The translations under genes were made by a program, and so were the position numbers. The notes under the pieces were generated by a model. The model had not been told where the DNA came from and searched no databases. It worked only from the letters and a program-made list of their open reading frames with translations. A stretch of DNA of 48,136 nucleotides from an uncultured Tissierellia bacterium (GTDB lineage: Bacteria; Bacillota; Clostridia; Tissierellales; Peptoniphilaceae): positions 1 to 48,136 of the forward strand of contig CAMYAK010000011.1 in NCBI GenBank assembly GCA_947253765.1, in the 5' to 3' direction. Shown in pieces: positions 1 to 7,506 of the stretch. Numbering within the stretch: position 1 is the stretch's first letter; each line of letters starts with the position of its first letter.

Positions 1-47
1 ACACCCATAAGGTTTCGTCGGCAGCGTCAGATGTGTATAAGAGACAG
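1..47 (+). other. Illumina Nextera/Tn5 adapter left in the contig, with i5 index
   Basis: Bases 15-47 match the 33-base Nextera read-1 adapter: 14 bases (15-28) followed by the 19-base Tn5 mosaic end (29-47, AGATGTGTATAAGAGACAG). Bases 1-4 (ACAC) fit the end of the P5 flow-cell oligo, and bases 5-14 (CCATAAGGTT) sit where a 10-base i5 index belongs. This is library sequence, not genome, so genomic DNA starts at base 48. It is not evidence of a natural Tn5-like transposon. Confidence 0.97.
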
Positions 48-1155
48 GAATAGAAGTTCTGCTAATTTTTATATTTTTTAAGATTGGTATAACTTTGTTT
101 TTAAATGAAGGAATTTCAAAAGCACAAATTGTTACTGATGCCAAATAAGCTAAAACATAATACTGTATTACTTTTATAAAAAGTATTACAGATATAAAGG
201 AATTGTAGGAATATGCAAAATAGCAATATATTTTGCAAGCGAAAAAAGAAATTATTAATGAAATAATTAATGGCGGGACTGCTAATAAAATAATTTCAAT
301 TTTTTTAACAATTGATAAGTGATTTTCTGATAGACCAAGATCCTTTAATAGGTTATATCGTTTATTTGAATTTCTTTTATATCCTAATAATAATATAAAT
401 ACCAAAATAAAAAAGGCAATTATTTGCGTTAAGAAAAAGTCATTTGGAAATCTGTATACAAATACATTTTCATCTCCAAGAATCGGTGTATTTTCATATA
501 AATTTCCTGAGTAAATTGACGAATTTATTTCTGATGTTTGTTTTCTATTTAATAGTAGAAGTCTGTAAATGTTGTTTCCTTCAAGATCTGCTAATTTTTC
601 AAAGTCGGAAGAACTAAGCCAAACATCAGGCACTTCCATTTTCTGTTTTTCCTCGCGTTCACCACGAACCCATAAAAAACCAATATCAGGTATTATTCCT
701 TTTACTTTGTAGCTTTTTCCATATATACTTATTTGACCGCCGTCTCTTAAAACTAATTTTTCAGCAAGATTTTTACTAACTAAGCAAAACCCTTGGTCAT
801 TATCATTTAATTCCTGATTTAATTCGCCCCTATATAACATTTTATTTGCGGCTATGTTTTTTGTTCCGACGGTTAACGATGTACCATCCGATAAGTCTGC
901 ATTAAATGCTCTTATATTGGCAACATCACTTTCTAATGTGAAATTTTTCTGCTCTTCCTCAGTTTGATATAGTATTGAATGAAAATATCCATAAATGTTT
1001 CCTCGTGAGTATGCCATTTTAATTTGATGGAATTGTATAATACTTACTACAGACAGGAGCAAAAAAGAAATTAAAAATAATAACAAGAATGTAATTCTAA
1101 AAGACCTGTTTTTTTTTGACAAAGCAAAGAAGCTAATCTTTAATATTCTTTTCAC
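48..1155 (-). CDS. ABC transporter permease, FtsX/MacB-like, 3' end missing
   Basis: A reading frame stays open on the minus strand from a GTG at 1155 to the adapter junction at 47/48, giving about 369 residues with no stop. The start is supported by an AAGGTGG ribosome-binding site inside the end of the upstream ATPase gene, six bases before the GTG. Residues about 17-42 form one membrane segment. Then comes an extracytoplasmic domain of roughly 200 residues, and three more hydrophobic segments begin near residue 250. This one-then-three arrangement, beside a MacB/LolD-type ATPase, indicates an FtsX/MacB-type permease. Such proteins work by mechanotransmission or export rather than as classical importers. 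The C-terminus is lost at the contig end. Substrate is unknown; the adjacent secreted peptide gene suggests peptide export or immunity (inference). Confidence 0.8.
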
Positions 1156-1156
1156 C

Positions 1157-1807
1157 TTAGACCACCTTACCATCTTTTAATTCAACAGTTCTTGTACCTA
1201 CCCTAGAAATTTCTTTATCATGTGTTGCAATAATGAAAGTTGTTCCAAGTTCCTCATGTGTTTTTTTAAAGAGATTTATCACATTTGAAGATGTTTCACT
1301 ATCAAGTGCTCCGGTAGGCTCGTCTGCAAGTATAAGTTCAGGTTTTAGTATTAGGGCTCTTGCCATAGCAACCCTCTGCTGCTCTCCACCCGACAGTTTG
1401 TTTGGATACTGATCCATATATTTATTAATTTCAAGGAAATTAATAATTTTTATTAAAAAATCTTTATCGTAATCAACCCCGTTAATTAATGCCGGAAGTA
1501 TTATATTCTGTTTTACGGTATTTTCGCTTATCAACCTATAATCTTGCCAAATAAAACCTATTTTCTGAGTGCATACTTCTTTACGTTTTTCTGTTTTGAT
1601 ACTGTAAACATCCACGCCATTAAATAAAACTTGACCACTTGCAGGCACCAAAAGACCATCTATAACTTTTAAAAGGGTACTTTTCCCTGAACCGCTTTTT
1701 CCTAATAAAACAATAAACTCACCCTTGCTAATTCCTAATGTAAGATTGTTAAGGACAAGGGTTTTTGCATCATACCCAACACATATTTTCTTTAATTCAA
1801 TAAGCAT
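1157..1807 (-). CDS. ABC transporter ATP-binding protein (MacB/LolD-type, peptide-exporter-like)
   Basis: A complete ABC ATPase of 216 residues. Walker A is GKSGSGKS (36-43), the signature is LSGGE (138-142), Walker B is LILADEP (158-164), and the switch histidine lies in IIATHD near the end. Size and motifs fit the MacB/LolD/FtsE class that pairs with FtsX-like permeases, and the permease gene begins two bases after its stop. An AAGGAG site precedes the ATG by five bases. The gene follows a small secreted-protein gene, an order seen in bacteriocin-type cassettes such as the lactococcin 972 group. The ATPase function is secure; the peptide-exporter role is inferred from context. Confidence 0.9.
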   Translation of the reverse strand: MLIELKKICVGYDAKTLVLNNLTLGISKGEFIVLLGKSGSGKSTLLKVIDGLLVPASGQVLFNGVDVYSIKTEKRKEVCTQKIGFIWQDYRLISENTVKQNIILPALINGVDYDKDFLIKIINFLEINKYMDQYPNKLSGGEQQRVAMARALILKPELILADEPTGALDSETSSNVINLFKKTHEELGTTFIIATHDKEISRVGTRTVELKDGKVV

Positions 1808-1827
1808 TCCTTCTCCTTAATTTTATA

Positions 1828-1853
1828 ATGGGAGGTGTTGAGAACCCTCCCAT
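1828..1853 (-). promoter_or_regulatory. Intercistronic hairpin between peptide gene and ABC genes
   Basis: Arms ATGGGAGG (1828-1835) and CCTCCCAT (1846-1853) are perfectly complementary, and the inner GTT/AAC extends the stem after one bulged base. No T-run follows on the minus strand, so a classical terminator is unlikely. Its position after the small peptide gene would suit partial attenuation or 3'-end protection, giving more peptide than transporter (inference). Confidence 0.55.
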
Positions 1854-1874
1854 ATAAAAATTTAATTGTTAATA

Positions 1875-2246
1875 TTAAAACCAATCTCCGGAAAAATCAA
1901 AAGGCCATGGTTTGGTGGATGTGTGTACATGTGCCCCATTAACATAATATCTGCAGATATGGTTGCCTTTTTTCTTTCCTAAATAATCGGTCCAGACTAT
2001 GCATGTGGTGCTGTCACCACTTGTTGCCGTCTTTGAGTAAGACGTGTTGTCGGATAAAGATACCGTTATAACATTTTTCATTGAACTTTCGACCCTGGTG
2101 GACGTTGTTTTACCAAAGCCATATTTTTTTTCCATTCCATGTATAAATTTACAATTTTTATAAGAAGCCTCACTAGGTAAAGTAAAAAATACAAATACTA
2201 GAACAAAAATAGTCATGATACTTAAAGCTTTTTTAAAAAATCTCAT
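1875..2246 (-). CDS. Small secreted protein, possible lactococcin 972-like bacteriocin
   Basis: The preferred start is the ATG at 2246, because the upstream in-frame ATG overlaps the GGAGG site itself. The 123-residue product begins MRFFKKALSIMTIFVLVFVF and has a classical signal peptide ending near PSEA-S, leaving a mature protein of about 95 residues. That part is rich in Ser, Thr and Lys and has three cysteines (in KNCKF, TTCIVW and HICRYY). Its order of features, HG near the N-terminus, a Ser/Thr/Asn-rich middle, a VW, and a late YY, loosely recalls the lactococcin 972 bacteriocin family. The ABC pair downstream fits that group too. The similarity is weak; a secreted protein of another kind is equally possible. 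Export is well supported, bacteriocin activity is not shown. Confidence 0.7.
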   Translation of the reverse strand: MRFFKKALSIMTIFVLVFVFFTLPSEASYKNCKFIHGMEKKYGFGKTTSTRVESSMKNVITVSLSDNTSYSKTATSGDSTTCIVWTDYLGKKKGNHICRYYVNGAHVHTSTKPWPFDFSGDWF

Positions 2247-2321
2247 AATGGCCTCCATATAATTATGACAACTTAGCTATGCATATTATCTCAACTGTCT
2301 ATGCACTATCTGATAATCTTA

Positions 2322-2349
2322 TTATTAAATATTTTTTGTTAAAAATCAA
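2322..2349 (-). promoter_or_regulatory. Candidate promoter for the secreted-peptide cassette
   Basis: On the minus strand TTGATT (2344-2349) and TAATAA (2322-2327) are separated by 16 bases in AT-rich DNA between the ATPase operon and the peptide gene. The -35 element overlaps the stop of the V-ATPase D gene. Closer to the peptide gene, TGCATAG occurs twice, 24 bases apart. No clear terminator closes the ATPase operon here, so read-through is possible. Confidence 0.35.
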
Positions 2350-2966
2350 ATTTTTTTCATTCGCCCCTTCTTAACCTTCTTGAGCCTGAAAAACTCTTCT
2401 CGCTCCTTCTCCTCCAAGGTTTGCTCCATCTCTCTTACAATATTTTCATACCTTGGGATTTGGACCTTTTCCAGAGCGTTGGCCCTTTTTGCGGTTTTAT
2501 CTATTTCTTTCTGAACGCGGGCAACGGAGTTTTCTATTGCGGCAAGCTCAGGCAGGAGGTTCCTAAAATGCTGGAGGGCGGCCAAGGCCTTGTCAAGGGC
2601 CATGTCCCCGGCCAGGTATCCCAATTCCAGGTTTTTCTTGCCGTCCCTTATTTCAGGAATCGGCACCCCCATTAGGGACTTATCCACTATATCCAAGGAA
2701 TTGTCTACCGGGACCCGGCTTGCAACCGCCCTGATCCTGGCAGATCCGACAGTAATGAAAGCGTGGCCCATAGCACGGTAATAATCGGCCAGGACAAGAT
2801 TGATCCTGCCCTGTAGTTCCTTGCTCTTTTTTATAAGACCTGCTGTTTCCCTCTGAAGCACAACTCTTTTTTTATCAAGAAGCTCATAGCCCGTCTGCAT
2901 GCGTTTTAAACTTTCCCTTGCACGGATGAGATTCGCTTTGGTTGCACTCATTCTATAAACAGCCAT
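2346..2966 (-). CDS. ntpD: V/A-type ATPase subunit D (central rotor stalk)
   Basis: The 206-residue protein is almost entirely two long charged helices (about residues 5-75 and 120-190) around a short central segment, as expected for subunit D. This subunit forms the rotating shaft inside the A3B3 head. The N-terminus (MAVYRMSATKANLIRARESL) is typical of the family, whose members start with a similar PTK-x-NL element. It is the last gene of the operon, starting one base after the stop of subunit B, so translation is probably coupled. The lysine-rich C-terminus (KKVKKGRMKKI) is ordinary for the family. Confidence 0.95.
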   Translation of the reverse strand: MAVYRMSATKANLIRARESLKRMQTGYELLDKKRVVLQRETAGLIKKSKELQGRINLVLADYYRAMGHAFITVGSARIRAVASRVPVDNSLDIVDKSLMGVPIPEIRDGKKNLELGYLAGDMALDKALAALQHFRNLLPELAAIENSVARVQKEIDKTAKRANALEKVQIPRYENIVREMEQTLEEKEREEFFRLKKVKKGRMKKI

Positions 2967-2967
2967 A

Positions 2968-4365
2968 TCAAGCCTCCTTGTCGCCCGCCTCTTGAACTTT
3001 CTTTACCATATACTTTTCCCTGAGCTTAGGATCTATGTGTTCCAATTCTTCTTCCGGCAGCATTGACAGGACTTGCCAGCCTATATCCAAGGTTTCCTCA
3101 ATAGACCTGTTCTCATTTTGGCCCTGGGAAAGGAACTTCTCTTCAAAAGCCTGGCCGAAATCCAGGATTTTCCTGTCACTCTCAGAAAGGTCCGACTCAC
3201 CGACTATCTGGGCCAAGCTCCTCACTTCCTGGACCCCTGCATATGAAGAGTAGATCTGGTTCATAACGTCGGCATGGTCTTCCCTTGTAAAGCCCTGACC
3301 GATGCCGTCCTTCATAAGCCTTGAAAGGCTTGGCAATATGTTTATGCTCGGATAGATCCCCTTCTGCTGGAGTTCCCTTGAAAGAACTATCTGACCCTCG
3401 GTAATATATCCGGTTAAATCCGGGATCGGGTGGGTTATATCGTCATTTGGCATGGTAAGGATGGGAATAAGGGTAACAGAGCCCGGTTTATCCCTAAGAA
3501 GGCCCGCCCTCTCGTACAATGAAGCCAGGTCTGAATACAGGTAGCCGGGATAGCCCTTCCTGCTCGGGACCTCTTCTCTTAAGCTGGATATCTCACGCAG
3601 GGCTTCGGCGTAGCTTGTTATATCTGTCAGAATGACCAGGACATGGCGTCCGGTTTCAAAAGCCAGGTATTCGGCAGCCGTCAAAGCGCATTTTGGAGTA
3701 ATGATCCTCTCCATTATTGGATCGTCCGCATAGTTCAGGTACATAACAACTTTTTCAGAAACCCCGGCACTCTTAAAGGTCTGCTTAAAAAACTCGGCCT
3801 CTTCTTTCTTAACCCCGATAGCCCCGAAAACGAAGCAAAAATCATCGTCCGTATTTCTTATGCATGACTGTCTGACAATCTGCGCCGCCAAGGCATCGTG
3901 GTCCAGGCCGGCTCCCGAGAAAATCGGAAGCTTCTGCCCCCTTATAAGGGTCATAAGGCCGTCTATGGCTGAAATACCGGTCTGGATAAAGTTTTTGGGG
4001 TACTGCCTGGAAACCGGGTTCATCGGAAGTCCGTTAACGTTATATTTTTCTCGTGAATATATGGGGCCGCCCCCGTCAACGGGTCGTCCTACTCCGTCGA
4101 AGGTCCTTCCCAAGATCTCGCTGCTCAGAGAAAGTTCAAGGGGCCTGCCTTTAAATGTTAAAACGGCATTGTCGGCAGTGATACCGGTGCTGTCTCCATA
4201 AACCTGGACTGTTACCGAATCTCCCCTGATTCCGGTAACCTGGCCCAGTAGGGTCCTGTCCTTTAAATCTATCTCGACTATTTCTCCGTAGCTTGGCTCT
4301 TCTACCCCGTCCAATTCAACTATGGCACTTTTCAAACGGTCAGTTTTAGTATATTCAAAATCCAT
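2968..4365 (-). CDS. ntpB: V/A-type ATPase subunit B (non-catalytic head subunit)
   Basis: The 465-residue protein has the usual subunit B length and domain order: N-terminal beta barrel, central nucleotide-binding fold, C-terminal helical bundle. As in other B subunits, the P-loop is replaced by a non-catalytic loop (FSGAGLDHDALAAQI), while the SIDGLMTLIRGQKLPIF region before it is conserved. It alternates with subunit A in the cytoplasmic A3B3 hexamer. Its ATG overlaps the stop of subunit A in a TAATG junction. B family membership is clear from the loss of Walker A and the PDLTGYITEGQI motif. Confidence 0.97.
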   Translation of the reverse strand: MDFEYTKTDRLKSAIVELDGVEEPSYGEIVEIDLKDRTLLGQVTGIRGDSVTVQVYGDSTGITADNAVLTFKGRPLELSLSSEILGRTFDGVGRPVDGGGPIYSREKYNVNGLPMNPVSRQYPKNFIQTGISAIDGLMTLIRGQKLPIFSGAGLDHDALAAQIVRQSCIRNTDDDFCFVFGAIGVKKEEAEFFKQTFKSAGVSEKVVMYLNYADDPIMERIITPKCALTAAEYLAFETGRHVLVILTDITSYAEALREISSLREEVPSRKGYPGYLYSDLASLYERAGLLRDKPGSVTLIPILTMPNDDITHPIPDLTGYITEGQIVLSRELQQKGIYPSINILPSLSRLMKDGIGQGFTREDHADVMNQIYSSYAGVQEVRSLAQIVGESDLSESDRKILDFGQAFEEKFLSQGQNENRSIEETLDIGWQVLSMLPEEELEHIDPKLREKYMVKKVQEAGDKEA

Positions 4366-6161
4366 TACTGTCCATCCTCCTTTCCATAGCGGAGCAGGAG
4401 GGCATCATAAAATGAGTTGATCTCTGAATTAATCTCTTTAATGCCCGTGAAGTCATCGTTAGGAATGGTATATTTCATCATTATGATCTTATGGAAAAGA
4501 TCTTCGTTTTTTGCATTGGCAATGGGACAATGGAGGTCCAAAACCTCATTGGCCCTCTCATAAAGCAGGTCAATGGTTTCCAGCATGAGAACCTGTTTTT
4601 CAAGGGGGACGTAGGCGTCAATGTCATGGAAGGCATTTTGCTGGAGGTAACCAACCCTGAGGATCCTGGCTATTTCCAAAACCAGTCTCTGCTTATCCGG
4701 AAGGACATCTTCTCCGACCAGAGAAACTATCTCCTGGAGCTTGTCCTCCTGTAATAGCAGGTCCAGCATCTTATCCCTGAGCCTTACCACGTCCTTGCCG
4801 ACCTCATCCTCGTAGAAGTCGGTCAGGCTCTTTACATAGCCCGAATATGAATTGGTCCAGCGGATGGCCGGGTAGTGCCTGGAATATGCAAGTTCCTTAT
4901 CAAGGCCCAAAAATACGTCAACATATCGCTTGGTGTTCTCAGTCACAGGCTCGGAAAAATCACCGCCTGCCGGGGATACGGCCCCTATAAGAGTAACCGA
5001 TCCCGTTTTCCCGCACTTTGTCATGGCCAAGCCTGAACGCTCATAGAACTGAGCAATGCGGCTTGAAAGATAGGCAGGGTACCCCTCTTCTGCAGGCATC
5101 TCCTCAAGACGGCCTGAAATCTCCCTAAGGGCCTCAGCCCACCTTGATGTGGAGTCGGCCATAAGAGCCACGTTGTAACCCATATCCCTGAAATACTCGG
5201 CCATAGTTATGCCTGTATATATTGAAGCCTCCCTGGCTGCAACAGGCATATTTGAAGTATTGGCAATGAGAATGGTCCGGCTCATAAGGGCCTTGCCTGA
5301 ATTCGGGTCTTTCAACTTTGGGAAGGAGTCCAAGACGTCGGTCATCTCGTTTCCTCTTTCTCCGCAGCCTATATATATAATTATCTGGGCATCGCAATAC
5401 TTGGCAATCTGGTGCTGGAGCATGGTCTTACCTGTTCCGAAGCCCCCCGGGATTGCAACTGTTCCGCCTTTTGAAATCGGGAAGAATATATCCAGGACCC
5501 TCTGGCCGGTTTTCAAAAGCTCATGTCCGCTCACCATGGATTCAACAGGTCTTGGCACCCTTACAGGCCACTCATGGGCCATCTTAACCTCTTGCCTCTC
5601 TCCGTCATTTTCAACCACCAACATAGTATCATTTATGGTATAGGCCCCGTCCGGAACGGCCTCTATAACCTTGCCCGATACATAAGGCGGGATGAGGAGC
5701 CGGTGCTCAATCAGGTCCGTTTCAGGTGTGGTTCCGAAAATTTCTCCACCATTAACGGTATCTCCTGCTTTAATGGTCATTTTAACCTGCCAAACCTTGT
5801 CTTCATCCAGGTTTTTCAGACCGATCCCCGTCGGTAAAAAAGAACCGTGCTCTTCCTGTATTTTTTCCAGGGGCCTTTCAATACCATCAAACATGTTTGA
5901 CAGTAGGCCCGGGCCCAGGCGGACCGAAAGCGGGTGGCCTGTCGAATAGATGGGAGAGCCCGGCATCAAGCCTTCCGTCTCCTCATAGACTTGGATCGTG
6001 GCTCGGTCGCCGTCAAGAGAAATTATTTCACCCAGCCTCTGCTCTTTTCCGACCAGGACCATCTCCCTGACTGCAAAGCCCTTCATATTCATGCCAATTA
6101 CAACCGGGCCGTTTATTCCGTAGACCCTGGCCATGGTCTTGTTTTTATCAGCATTAGTCAT
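4365..6161 (-). CDS. ntpA: V/A-type ATPase subunit A (catalytic)
   Basis: The 598-residue catalytic subunit has its Walker A loop at residues 239-246 (GGFGTGKT, lysine 245) and the catalytic glutamate in GERGNEMTD (E268). The expected long insertion of about 90 residues lies between the barrel and the nucleotide-binding domain (near 115-200). The V-type loop is usually GPFGSGKT, so the proline-to-glycine change is a small local variation. The ATG overlaps the end of subunit E by four bases. With subunit B it forms the ATP-hydrolysing or synthesising head at the inner membrane face. Confidence 0.97.
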   Translation of the reverse strand: MTNADKNKTMARVYGINGPVVIGMNMKGFAVREMVLVGKEQRLGEIISLDGDRATIQVYEETEGLMPGSPIYSTGHPLSVRLGPGLLSNMFDGIERPLEKIQEEHGSFLPTGIGLKNLDEDKVWQVKMTIKAGDTVNGGEIFGTTPETDLIEHRLLIPPYVSGKVIEAVPDGAYTINDTMLVVENDGERQEVKMAHEWPVRVPRPVESMVSGHELLKTGQRVLDIFFPISKGGTVAIPGGFGTGKTMLQHQIAKYCDAQIIIYIGCGERGNEMTDVLDSFPKLKDPNSGKALMSRTILIANTSNMPVAAREASIYTGITMAEYFRDMGYNVALMADSTSRWAEALREISGRLEEMPAEEGYPAYLSSRIAQFYERSGLAMTKCGKTGSVTLIGAVSPAGGDFSEPVTENTKRYVDVFLGLDKELAYSRHYPAIRWTNSYSGYVKSLTDFYEDEVGKDVVRLRDKMLDLLLQEDKLQEIVSLVGEDVLPDKQRLVLEIARILRVGYLQQNAFHDIDAYVPLEKQVLMLETIDLLYERANEVLDLHCPIANAKNEDLFHKIIMMKYTIPNDDFTGIKEINSEINSFYDALLLRYGKEDGQ

Positions 6162-6763
6162 TGTTTTCTCTCCAAGCTCTCAGTAAGTTCCCTGCCTATC
6201 TCATAGGATTTTTCTTCAAGCAGGGATTTGAGGGTAAACCTGATCCGGCTCCTTCCCTCTTTAAGATAAATGATATAGCCTCCGATCTGGTCCTTATCAA
6301 GTCTTGATATTTGGACCTTGTCCTTTAGACCTGCTCTCGCTAAAATTTCCTCAGCCAGGCTTTGGTCCCCGTCGGCAAGAGAAATCTCAACCGGATCATA
6401 CTTTTTCAAACTTTCTTCCAACCCGGTCCTTAATTCTTCCTTGTACTTCTCGCTTTTTGCATATGCTTCCAAGCGCTTTTCCAGGTCAGCAATAAGGTCT
6501 TTCAAACAGGCTTCACGAGCTGCCAATATCTTCCGTCTTCTCTCCTCTTTTTGCAGAGAAATTTCCCGATTGCTCTTCTCCTCAGCAAGGCGGACCTTCC
6601 TGTCCACAGCTTCCTGATTCTTCTCTTCTATCTCTTTTTTTCTTTTTTCTATTAATTGGGAGGTGGTCTCTGTTGCCTCATAAAGGGCTTTTTCAGACTC
6701 CCTCTTGGCTTCTCCCCAAATCATGCGATGAAAAAGCTCAAGCTTATTTTTTAATTCAACCAT
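6158..6763 (-). CDS. ntpE: V/A-type ATPase subunit E (peripheral stalk)
   Basis: The start is taken at the ATG at 6763, which has a GAGGAGG site seven bases upstream and gives 201 residues starting MVELKNKLELF. A longer frame back to 6862 only overlaps the subunit F gene. Residues about 25-105 are a highly charged coiled coil rich in Glu, Lys and Arg, followed by a compact C-terminal domain, as in subunit E. The peripheral stalk formed with the small H/G-like subunit holds the A3B3 head against rotor torque. The start overlaps the end of subunit F by eight bases. Confidence 0.93.
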   Translation of the reverse strand: MVELKNKLELFHRMIWGEAKRESEKALYEATETTSQLIEKRKKEIEEKNQEAVDRKVRLAEEKSNREISLQKEERRRKILAAREACLKDLIADLEKRLEAYAKSEKYKEELRTGLEESLKKYDPVEISLADGDQSLAEEILARAGLKDKVQISRLDKDQIGGYIIYLKEGRSRIRFTLKSLLEEKSYEIGRELTESLERKQ

Positions 6764-7043
6764 TTTCAGCCTCCTCATCAGACTCAAAAAATTTCCCGTA
6801 ATCCGGCAATTGTATAAGCAAGGGGGCCTTGCCGCTCTTCTGATGGTCTTGAGCCCAATCAATCAGGTCTTCATATACGGTCCGGCTCAAAATCAAAACA
6901 GCTATGGAAGGATCTGATATGGCCTCCTTCCACATGGCCTTGTGGTCCTCTTCGGTCCCGTCAATGCTTAGGCGGGCTTCCATACCGGAAAGCTCGGCCC
7001 CTAAAGCCGAATGCTCATCATCGGTCAGGAGACGGATTTTCAT
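6756..7043 (-). CDS. ntpG: V/A-type ATPase subunit F (central stalk)
   Basis: The 95-residue protein has the small alpha/beta fold pattern of subunit F: a first strand MKIRLLTD, a hydrophobic strand AVLILSRTVYEDL, and a third strand APLLIQLP. Subunit F binds the rotor shaft subunit D. The gene sits between the membrane ring and stalk genes, and its ATG overlaps the stop of subunit K in an ATGA junction. It is called ntpG in enterococci and atpF elsewhere. Identity rests on length, fold pattern and operon position. Confidence 0.9.
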   Translation of the reverse strand: MKIRLLTDDEHSALGAELSGMEARLSIDGTEEDHKAMWKEAISDPSIAVLILSRTVYEDLIDWAQDHQKSGKAPLLIQLPDYGKFFESDEEAENG

Positions 7044-7462
7044 CCCAACTGTCCTAAGATCATTATTGAAATTATCAGACCGTATATAGCTATACCTTCA
7101 GCAAGTCCTACGAAGATCAGGGTCTTACCCAGGATTTTCGGATCCTCGGAAACGGCTCCCAAGGCTGCCGCACCGCATGATCCTACAGCATATCCTGTAC
7201 CTATAGTTGCCAAGCCTGTAGCCAAGGCCACGCCTATATATGCAAGGCCGTTATCAGGGGCGGTTGTGCCCGCAGCCCTTGCAGCATCAGGCAGGAAAAT
7301 AACTATTGCCATAGCCATGGCCGGAACAAAGGCTGCAAGATTAAGCCAAAGGGCCTTTTTAATGCGTTTTTTAGCCGGATCCGTGTTTTCATAAAGCATA
7401 TAGATGCCGGAAGCTATTGTGAGCAGGACTATCATTGCCGTTGATATAATAATAAAATTCAT
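7040..7462 (-). CDS. ntpK: V/A-type ATPase rotor ring subunit K (c subunit)
   Basis: The 140-residue proteolipid has four hydrophobic segments (about 2-24, 38-58, 72-96, 112-138), like a duplicated c subunit. Only the second hairpin carries the ion-binding carboxylate, E122 in GLAEGIAIYG. The first hairpin has no Glu or Gln in its second helix. In Enterococcus hirae NtpK the sodium ligands include Thr64, Gln65, Gln110 and Glu139; by eye the Gln110 position is valine here (V93) and the residue after the glutamate is glycine. This hints at protons as the coupling ion (inference). It follows the I gene after 44 bases. Confidence 0.94.
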   Translation of the reverse strand: MNFIIISTAMIVLLTIASGIYMLYENTDPAKKRIKKALWLNLAAFVPAMAMAIVIFLPDAARAAGTTAPDNGLAYIGVALATGLATIGTGYAVGSCGAAALGAVSEDPKILGKTLIFVGLAEGIAIYGLIISIMILGQLG

Positions 7463-7506
7463 GTTTGTCTCCTTTATAGTTAATAAGTATTTATAAATTC
7501 TATGTG

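Noticed and set aside
29..47. Tn5-like transposon end
   Set aside because: It is contiguous with the Illumina adapter and index, so it is library sequence and not a genomic element.
1875..2246. Firm call as a lactococcin 972 bacteriocin
   Set aside because: The resemblance is only a loose order of residues, so the family is offered as a possibility.
2421..6617. Plus-strand frames opposite the V/A-ATPase genes
   Set aside because: They overlap clearly conserved minus-strand genes, lack ribosome-binding sites and have no family features.
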